A stretch of DNA of 32,188 nucleotides, taken from contig CAMOJK010000022.1 in the NCBI GenBank assembly GCA_946616835.1, positions 1 to 32,188 on the forward strand. Reading direction: 5' to 3'. Every line of letters starts with the position of its first letter. Positions within the stretch are counted from its first letter, which is position 1. The stretch comes from an uncultured Lachnospiraceae bacterium. Lineage in GTDB: Bacteria; Bacillota; Clostridia; Lachnospirales; Lachnospiraceae. Made by a program: the position numbers and the translations under genes. Positions 8,530-13,556 of the stretch are shown here, piece by piece. Below the pieces are notes generated by a model, which did no database searches, had not been told where the DNA came from, and saw nothing but the letters and a program-made list of their open reading frames with translations.

Positions 8530-8552
8530 CGGTCCTCCTTCTTTCGCGACCG
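8530..8552 (-). promoter_or_regulatory. Hairpin enclosing the ribosome binding site of the tube-repeat gene
   Basis: On the minus strand CGGTC and GACCG (5 bp, plus a G-T pair) flank a 13-nt loop holding AAGGAG, directly before the ATG at 8528. The stem would hide part of the binding site or the start region and could lower or gate translation. The stem is short, so the effect is uncertain. Confidence 0.3.
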
Positions 8553-8602
8553 TTAAATTCTCACGAGGTCATCCTTTTTATTATTCCAATGCAACATGTA
8601 CT

Positions 8603-8812
8603 CTATATGCGTCTGTCAGGCTTCATTTCGAGTATGCTCTTTTCCTTCTTCTTTTTAGAGGGATTAAGACTCTTATTGATCTCCGAAATCTCTGAGCACC
8701 ATCTGCGCCTGCTCACATGATCCAGGGACAGGACCTCATCTTCACTCCAATGGAAGTAATACGAGATAAAGGACATTTCCCTGTACAGCTCATCCTTCGG
8801 ATAGAGCCTCAA
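8603..8812 (-). CDS. Small GpE'-like / DUF6760-type protein, second half of the tail chaperone
   Basis: 69 codons counted from TTG at 8812. The sequence LYPKDELYREMSFISYYFHWSEDEVLSLDHVSRRRWCSEI has the pattern of the small eCIS protein DUF6760 and resembles the P2 GpE' element (FHW, then a Met/Leu-rich helix ending in W and basic residues). A Lys-rich tail follows. The TTG overlaps the TGA of the upstream chaperone (TTGA), and the SD-like GGGGAGGG almost touches it, a poor spacing for independent initiation. The same frame is open upstream into the chaperone gene as far as a -1 slippery heptamer, so the main product may be a frameshift fusion. It ends in TAG. The gene is real with good confidence; the mode of expression is inferred. 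Confidence 0.75.
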   Translation of the reverse strand: MRLYPKDELYREMSFISYYFHWSEDEVLSLDHVSRRRWCSEISEINKSLNPSKKKKEKSILEMKPDRRI

Positions 8813-8830
8813 CCCTCCCCGGTAAAATTT
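8788..8830 (-). promoter_or_regulatory. Candidate -1 programmed ribosomal frameshift site
   Basis: The chaperone's zero frame reads CTA AAT TTT ACC, containing the heptamer A-AAT-TTT (minus strand, 8830-8824), which fits X-XXY-YYZ. It lies five sense codons short of nothing but ACC GGG GAG GGT before the TGA, that is four codons before the stop. A -1 slip gives TAC CGG GGA GGG TTG AGG, which enters the downstream GpE'-like frame without a stop. Sixteen nucleotides after the heptamer an 8-bp stem with one bulge and a GAA loop can form (8807-8788). Phages P2 and lambda use a -1 shift at the same place in their tail chaperone genes. The spacer is longer than the usual 5-9 nt. Confidence 0.6.
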
Positions 8831-9171
8831 AGCGGCACCTCAAAAGTCTTGCCGCAGTCCGGGCATACTGCCGTCATTACAGGCGGCTCTATATCATTTA
8901 TCCTCTGGTACATGTCCTGAAGGAAAGCCAGATCAGCCGTAAAAAGTCTCTCAATAACGGTGGCATTTACCATTTCCAATCCCTCAAGCTCGGTTACCAC
9001 GCGGCTTAATATTACTATCGTAAGATAAGAAGGATTGGACAAAACCCTTGGATCTCTTGTAGCTGAAATTTCATCACCGGCGGTAGCAAGACGCATCTTG
9101 CCTCTCCTGTGAAGCTCTCCTGCCCCGTCCATATACCCCTTGGGAAGCTCAAATTCATACACTGTTTCCAT
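8809..9171 (-). CDS. Tail assembly chaperone-like protein (eCIS 'phage tail assembly' family)
   Basis: 120 residues: YEFELPKGYMDGAGELHRRG, then MRLATAGDEI, RDPRVLSNPSYLTIVILSRV, LEGLEMVNATVIERLF, ADLAFLQDMYQRIND, and a C-terminal CPDCGKTFEVPL. This is the family found beside tube genes in many eCIS loci and related to phage tail chaperones of the E/41/14 type. It probably binds the tape measure or tube subunits during assembly and is not in the finished particle. The single CxxC could be half of a zinc site. RBS GGAGAAAAGCAG fixes the ATG. The gene lacks a leader of its own beyond the 246-bp gap after the tube gene. A slippery site near the 3' end may extend it into the next frame. Confidence 0.78.
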   Translation of the reverse strand: METVYEFELPKGYMDGAGELHRRGKMRLATAGDEISATRDPRVLSNPSYLTIVILSRVVTELEGLEMVNATVIERLFTADLAFLQDMYQRINDIEPPVMTAVCPDCGKTFEVPLNFTGEG

Positions 9172-9228
9172 CTGCTTTTCTCCATTCTTTTATAGTGATA
9201 ACTGTTCAGAACCTGTCGGTTCTTCCTG

Positions 9229-9354
9229 TTACGGTTGCACGCTATTGAAGATTTGTTGCACAAAATTGCGGGCAGCTGTGCCTGCACTGCTCTTTAGTAT
9301 GCCCTCAGCAGCAAATGCTTCGGACTGTCCTGAATATTTACAATCACATTACAT
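9229..9354 (-). pseudogene. Possible remnant of a small ORF (about 41 codons, stop at codon 2)
   Basis: An ATG (9354-9352) preceded by GAGGAA is followed at once by TAA and then by 39 open codons reading CDCKYSGQSEAFAAEG, then SAGTAARNFVQQIFNSVQP, ending in TAA (9231-9229). The composition looks protein-like (Ala, Gln, Phe, Ser) and no other start exists in frame. A single base change in the TAA would restore a 41-codon gene. This could equally be chance in a short stretch. I cannot name a family. Confidence 0.2.
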
Positions 9355-9364
9355 TTCCTCACAC

Positions 9365-9394
9365 CGCAGCACAAGGGTTATCCCTTGTGCTGCG
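9365..9394 (-). other. 13-bp perfect hairpin downstream of the major tube gene
   Basis: The arms CGCAGCACAAGGG and CCCTTGTGCTGCG are perfect complements around a 4-nt loop. The structure begins about 26 nt past the tube stop. On the transcribed strand it is followed by GTGTGAGG, not a U-run, so it is not a textbook intrinsic terminator. A stable 3' hairpin here would suit an mRNA stabiliser or processing end that lets sheath and tube messages accumulate above downstream genes. Confidence 0.6.
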
Positions 9395-9419
9395 TCCGTC
9401 AGAAAACGGAAATTTTTGA

Positions 9420-9932
9420 TTAGTTAGGAATTACAAGCTCTTCGTATGCGATCTCGATAGACTCGATAGCAACATCGGAATTCTTTGCATCCATATCAGG
9501 TGCATTGTACTTAGCAACCCATGCATTGGTAAGTATCCAAACCTGTGTACCGCCGGTAAGTGCCTCAAGAGCAGCCTGAGGAGTACCCTGGTTTACATCA
9601 ATAAGCTCTATAGAAATATTGTGACGGGGAATCTCACCTCTGATTTCGGATACACACTCCTGTACCCAAGTCTTAAATGCTGTACCCTGTACATAACCAA
9701 GCTTAAGTGTTACATTACCATGCTTTACGAGACCGGGGAGCTTAACAGGTGCCATGCTTCCTGCATTACCCTGTCTGAACTCGATCACGTCTACTGATGA
9801 CTCAATGCCTGTTACTTCACTGAATGCAGCTGTTCCGTCTATACCGTCAACCTGAACGAAGAAGTTCATTTTTGTCAACGGATAAGCTGAACCTCTGCCA
9901 TTTGTATAAGCATCCTGAGTAGTTCCTGCCAT
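9420..9932 (-). CDS. Major inner tube protein (gp19/Afp1/Pvc1 family)
   Basis: 170 residues, the normal size of a T4 gp19-type or eCIS tube subunit. Landmarks: YPLTKMNFFVQVDGIDGTAAFSEVTG, the loop RQGNAGSMAPVKLPGLVKHG, VTLKLGYVQGTAFKTWV, ISIELIDVNQG, then WVAKYNAPDMDAKNSD and the final strand AIESIEIAYEELVIPN. Hexamers of this protein stack into the tube that is driven into the target. RBS AAAGGAGATTAAATT is near consensus, fitting high output. It lies 92 bp after the sheath gene; that gap holds a small TCCC/GGGA hairpin and no evident promoter. There is one canonical tube gene, unlike the several of Afp. A strong hairpin follows the stop. Confidence 0.95.
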   Translation of the reverse strand: MAGTTQDAYTNGRGSAYPLTKMNFFVQVDGIDGTAAFSEVTGIESSVDVIEFRQGNAGSMAPVKLPGLVKHGNVTLKLGYVQGTAFKTWVQECVSEIRGEIPRHNISIELIDVNQGTPQAALEALTGGTQVWILTNAWVAKYNAPDMDAKNSDVAIESIEIAYEELVIPN

Positions 9933-10024
9933 AATTTAATCTCCTTTCAAATCATCCACGTAACTGTCCAGCTCCCTCTGGGGACCGAACCGTTACTTAT
10001 TCTTTACTTTAGCCAATACTCTCG

Positions 10025-11728
10025 TCAGCCTTCTTCTCCGCCACCGCCGGCTTCAGCAGTATGCTGAGTTACACGGAAGATAACGAATTCAGCAGGTCTT
10101 GAAGGAGCGATACCGATGTTGCAGATAAGTCTGCCGTTCATGATGTCGTCCCTTGTCATTGTTGAAGTACCGATCTCTACGAAATAGCTTTCCGAAGCGG
10201 TGCTTCCTGCTAACATGCCATTTCTCCACAAACCATCCAGGAAGGAAGAAACAGTAAGTGCAACTCTCTGCCACAGCATCTGATCGTTGGGCTCGAATAC
10301 AACCCAGTTGGTGTTTGCCTTGATGCTCTCTTCCACGAAGATGAACAGACGGCGAACATTGACATACTTGAATGCAGAATTGGAGCTTGCAGTTCTTGCA
10401 CCCCATACTCTGATGCCCTGTCCCGGGAAGGAACGAATAAGGTTGATTCCTTCAGGATTGAGGATATCCTGCTCACCCTTGTTGTAATTGGTCTTAAGAC
10501 CTGTACAGAAGATAGTCTCATTCGCAGGTGCCTTGTGTACGCCGCGGGCGATATCGGTTCTGGAATATACACCCATGATTGCTCCCGAAGGAGGAATGAA
10601 ACCGGCATTGCCTGTTGAGCGGTCAAGTACCTGGATCCAGGGATGATACATAGCAGCATAAGTAGAATCAATGAGTCCGCGATAACGGATAAGATCCTCT
10701 GTCTTGTACATATCACCGGGCATATCCAGAACTGCAAATCTGTTCTTTAAGTTCTCGCAGTGTGCAACAAGTGCAACTATTACTTCAGGATCTGTAACAC
10801 CGGGTACAGCGATCATTGAAATAATGCTGTTCTCAAGGAAAGCCTGAAGACCTGTTCTGTTGCCGGGGCCGCCGTCCTCACCGATAAATGTGCCGGCCTT
10901 AACCTTAGCAATAGTACCATCGGAACCGCCTGCAAGAAGGAATGCGCCGCTTGTAACGCCCTTGCCAAGGATAGACTCTACAGGACTTAATGCCTTTTCT
11001 GTATCCTTAACTTCCAGCTTTACGATAGCGCTGTGCTTCATGCGGTTACCTATAAATGCAGGTGACTGGTTGTTCAGTGTCATATCTGTGTATGTCTCAG
11101 AATCATCCCCTGCAGTTACCATAAGGTCGAAGGTTACAAGATATACGAAATTCTTGGGAACCGCGCCGTTATCAACAACGCTGTCAGGCATCTTGTCTTC
11201 GAATACAACTACATCATCAAGGATAGCCTTGATCTTGTGGAATGTACCGTTGAATTCAACAACATCACCTTCTCTGAATCCCTCAGTCCTCTTAGCCCTG
11301 TAGCCAACCGGGGTCTTTTCAACAAGCTGCATCTTAACCTTCTTAACGGTTGTTAATGCAACCTGAATCTTGTCACCCCACTTACCGGGATTTGCAGCGA
11401 TGAACTTTACAACACCCTTATCTGCGCTTGCGGGAAGTGCATCCTGGGGAGCTACACGCATTACGTAGCATCTTGTTCCGCCGTTATTGAAAAACTGCTC
11501 TACGCTGTTAGCGAGATATCTGTACTCGCCATATTTAAATTCACTTAAGAAACCGCCAAACTGCTGACGGAAGCTCTTAAAGCTTGTCACAAGCTGAGGA
11601 ACTCCTGAAACAGGACCTTTTTCAGCCATTCCAACGAAACCGGCTGTACTTGTTCCTACACCCTCGATACTTCTGGGTGAATTATCATATTCCTCAACAT
11701 AGACTCCAGGTGAAAAATATTCTGCCAT
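10025..11728 (-). CDS. Contractile tail sheath protein
   Basis: 567 residues. The N-terminus has the sheath hallmark FSPGVYVEEYDNSPRSIEGVG and GTSTAGFVGMAEKGP. The middle (about residues 95-250) is a variable beta-rich insert. The C-terminal half carries the conserved core: ENSIISMIAVPGVTDPEVI, YHPWIQVLDRSTG, IPPSGAIMGVYSRTDIARGVHKAPANE, IRVWGARTAS, KYVNVRRLFIFVEESI, and the closing IGIAPSRPAEFVIFRVTQ, whose strand interlocks neighbouring subunits. A Gly/Glu tail ends the protein. Only one sheath gene is present, where Afp and PVC have three. The RBS is AAGGATAAGG. It contracts to drive the inner tube encoded next. The start is well supported by the SPGVYVEE N-terminus typical of the family. 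Confidence 0.97.
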   Translation of the reverse strand: MAEYFSPGVYVEEYDNSPRSIEGVGTSTAGFVGMAEKGPVSGVPQLVTSFKSFRQQFGGFLSEFKYGEYRYLANSVEQFFNNGGTRCYVMRVAPQDALPASADKGVVKFIAANPGKWGDKIQVALTTVKKVKMQLVEKTPVGYRAKRTEGFREGDVVEFNGTFHKIKAILDDVVVFEDKMPDSVVDNGAVPKNFVYLVTFDLMVTAGDDSETYTDMTLNNQSPAFIGNRMKHSAIVKLEVKDTEKALSPVESILGKGVTSGAFLLAGGSDGTIAKVKAGTFIGEDGGPGNRTGLQAFLENSIISMIAVPGVTDPEVIVALVAHCENLKNRFAVLDMPGDMYKTEDLIRYRGLIDSTYAAMYHPWIQVLDRSTGNAGFIPPSGAIMGVYSRTDIARGVHKAPANETIFCTGLKTNYNKGEQDILNPEGINLIRSFPGQGIRVWGARTASSNSAFKYVNVRRLFIFVEESIKANTNWVVFEPNDQMLWQRVALTVSSFLDGLWRNGMLAGSTASESYFVEIGTSTMTRDDIMNGRLICNIGIAPSRPAEFVIFRVTQHTAEAGGGGEEG

Positions 11729-11752
11729 AATTCTTACCTTATCCTTTCATTG

Positions 11753-12124
11753 TTATTGGTTTTGTGTCTTAACTTGTCCGGCACTGTCAATTGTGATAGT
11801 CCCGCCGTATGCGCACATTGTCGTGCATGTGTCCGTAAGTATCGGGTAATTCCCTGCCATATCCTTTGGATTTGCTCCCACCCAGGGTGTTCCTGTCATA
11901 GGGGTACAGGGCTGGGGTGCTCCCATTGCTGCTGCTACCGCCGGATTAGCCGGATTAGTACACATTCCGAATGGTCCCAAATTGGAAAAGGGCTGATTAT
12001 CACAAATTGTTGCCACAGGCTTTCCCTCGATACTCAGTTTCATCTGTGATGTAACTTTCAGTGGGGCTGTCGTGGCACTGAATGCGCATCTGCACATTGC
12101 TCCGTTCGTTACAACATTCGGCAT
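11753..12124 (-). CDS. PAAR-like tip protein, DUF4280 family
   Basis: 123 residues. VTNGAMCRCAFSATTAPLKV at the start, then MANDNQP-like ICDNQPFSNLGPFGMCTNPANPAV, PQPCTPMTGTPWV, and LTDTCTTMCAYGGTITIDSAGQ at the end give the DUF4280 pattern of PAAR-like proteins found in eCIS and T6SS-related loci. It would cap the spike with a sharp cone; the cysteines (CRC, CTNP, CTP, CTTMC) may bind metal. Oddly it lies upstream of the sheath, ten genes from the spike it should sit on. RBS GAAGGAGGAAGCA is near perfect. No toxin domain is attached. The length is normal for the family. Confidence 0.88.
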   Translation of the reverse strand: MPNVVTNGAMCRCAFSATTAPLKVTSQMKLSIEGKPVATICDNQPFSNLGPFGMCTNPANPAVAAAMGAPQPCTPMTGTPWVGANPKDMAGNYPILTDTCTTMCAYGGTITIDSAGQVKTQNQ

Positions 12125-12141
12125 TGCTTCCTCCTTCTACA

Positions 12142-12909
12142 TTACTCGCTTTCTTCTGCACTTTCCTGTACGATTACAGGTTTTCCATCATCTTCGAAGA
12201 CAATCATTTCAAATTCTTCATGATCATCATATCGTTTGCAGATGATGTATCTGTCATTCGGCCTTCCTGCCCTTACGCGGATAATATAATGCCCATCTTT
12301 TACCTGACCAAATATGATCCTGGCTATCGGTGCATTCTTATCCAGTCCTTCGGGCGGTGCGTCTTCCAGACGAACCTTCTGTGTTGACAGTACCTCTGTG
12401 ATCCTGACTTTTACATAGCCCTTTCTGTCCGGTTTCAGGATTGCGTAGTACTGGTTGTCGAATGTCAGACTGGTTCTCGCCTGACTGAAAAAATCCATTG
12501 AGTTGTCACGCTTGGTAAAGGACGCGAAGCTTATGTTAGTAGTATCAATGTTGATTGCTTCGATGGCCGTGATCGTCGGATCCTCGCCTGAGTAATCCAT
12601 TACCGGCATTCCGCTCTTCTTGCTCTCTGAAGGCATCAGGAACAACAGACATTGCGGTACTCTTTCATCGAGCTCGGCATACTTTATAGGCAATTCGCAG
12701 ACTTCGTATCCTCTTACCTCCACTCGCATGAGAAAGTCTTCTCTGTCCGTGTTGATAAATACGTAATTCCCGCCGCCTCTTGAAGCAGGCCTGGTCAGCT
12801 CTCCGTTGCGATAGATCCTCACATCCAATGTGTTTACCGGCTGTCCGGTAGTCGTGTCAAGTAGTGACACCAACAGATCCAGTCTCGCTCTGATTACAGA
12901 AATGCTCAC
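12142..12909 (-). CDS. CIS-associated protein with N-terminal carboxypeptidase-regulatory-like beta domain
   Basis: 255 residues beginning with GTG; the SD AAAGGAGG stands only about 3 nt before it, and an ATG one base upstream in another frame runs straight into TGA, so GTG is the usable start. Residues about 5-90 resemble a prealbumin-like or carboxypeptidase-regulatory beta sandwich (LLDTTTGQPVNTLDVRIYRNG, GNYVFINTDREDFLMRVEVRGYE). Residues 90-255 form a second beta-rich part (YAILKPDRKGYVKVRITEV, GHYIIRVRAGRPNDRYIICKRYDD), ending in an acidic tail. Genes of this layout often stand next to DUF4255 caps in eCIS loci. A structural or collar role is likely but not proven. There is no signal peptide. 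Confidence 0.6.
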   Translation of the reverse strand: MSISVIRARLDLLVSLLDTTTGQPVNTLDVRIYRNGELTRPASRGGGNYVFINTDREDFLMRVEVRGYEVCELPIKYAELDERVPQCLLFLMPSESKKSGMPVMDYSGEDPTITAIEAINIDTTNISFASFTKRDNSMDFFSQARTSLTFDNQYYAILKPDRKGYVKVRITEVLSTQKVRLEDAPPEGLDKNAPIARIIFGQVKDGHYIIRVRAGRPNDRYIICKRYDDHEEFEMIVFEDDGKPVIVQESAEESE

Positions 12910-12959
12910 ATTCCTCCTTTCTTCCTTTCAACCCTGCCATTTTACGCCTTTGGCAGAAG

Positions 12960-13553
12960 TCAGGATTCATTTGTATCACCGGTCACTCCCAGATTGAACT
13001 CGCTGTCAACAACACGAGGTGTATTGATAACGACTTCGCTCGACAGGTAAACGGGTGCCGCCTTATAAAACAGGCTTATCTGATAGGGCTTGTTGATAGC
13101 CTGCCACACCCTTACCTTCTCCTCCAGACTTATCTTCGCCTGAGACAGTACTATCGGAGGTTCCTGCGTATCCAACCAGCCCTGGAGCTCGTGTGGGTAC
13201 ACAGAATTGTGGTCGTTGACGATCTGTGCAGCTCGTCCGATGATTTTTTGTATATCCGGGTCTTTCAGGCCCATCTGGCCTCCCCCGTTTATGAAGACCA
13301 TATAGAAAAGATCATATGGTCTTGGCGGCTTTTGCAGCTGGAGCCTGCCCTTCTGGATTCTCTTGGGCTGTGCCACTTCCATGTCCTCTCTAATGTCATA
13401 CAGGTATAGTCCTACTATGTAGTCTACATCCTGTGATGCCGGAGAGGATATCTCTATATTATTCGGAGATGGAATAGGTTCCGGGCACATTTTTTCACGA
13501 AGCATCCTCACGATATATGAGCTAACGTCCGAGATTATAGGATAATCAGCCAT
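12960..13553 (-). CDS. Tail terminator/cap protein, Pvc16/Afp16 N-terminal family (DUF4255)
   Basis: 197 residues. ADYPIISDVSSYIVRMLREKM, then EISSPASQDVDYIVGLYLYDI, RPPRPYDLFYMVFINGG-like KPPRPYDLFYMVFI, and IGRAAQIVNDHNSVY follow the DUF4255/Pvc16_N order. The protein ends in a strand-rich part with VRVWQAINKPYQISLFYKA. In Afp and PVC the orthologue forms the hexameric cap that stops tube and sheath growth. It lies 3 bp after the 948-aa envelope gene and is the first particle component in the cluster. RBS GGGAGAATAACAG precedes the ATG. Length is that of the N-terminal domain only; the longer C-terminal part of Pvc16 is missing. Confidence 0.88.
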   Translation of the reverse strand: MADYPIISDVSSYIVRMLREKMCPEPIPSPNNIEISSPASQDVDYIVGLYLYDIREDMEVAQPKRIQKGRLQLQKPPRPYDLFYMVFINGGGQMGLKDPDIQKIIGRAAQIVNDHNSVYPHELQGWLDTQEPPIVLSQAKISLEEKVRVWQAINKPYQISLFYKAAPVYLSSEVVINTPRVVDSEFNLGVTGDTNES

Positions 13554-13556
13554 CTG

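Larger units (their letters stand above)
9172..9419 (-). other. Intergenic region after the tube gene (247 bp)
   Basis: Largest gap in the CIS cluster. Proximal to the tube stop it holds a small TCCGT/ACGGA hairpin and then a 13-bp perfect hairpin (9394-9365). Further on is a 39-codon open stretch preceded by ATG-TAA (9354-9229), and last the RBS of the chaperone gene. I see no clear sigma-70 promoter, tRNA or terminator with a U-run in it. Confidence 0.7.

Noticed and set aside
8555-8602. 14-codon ORF (ATG TTG CAT ... TAA) between the GpE'-like and tube-repeat genes
   Set aside because: Too short, no RBS, no recognisable sequence.
9365-9394. Intrinsic terminator for the sheath-tube transcript
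   Set aside because: The hairpin is strong but is followed by GTGTGAGG rather than a U-run on the transcribed strand, so I list it only as a hairpin.
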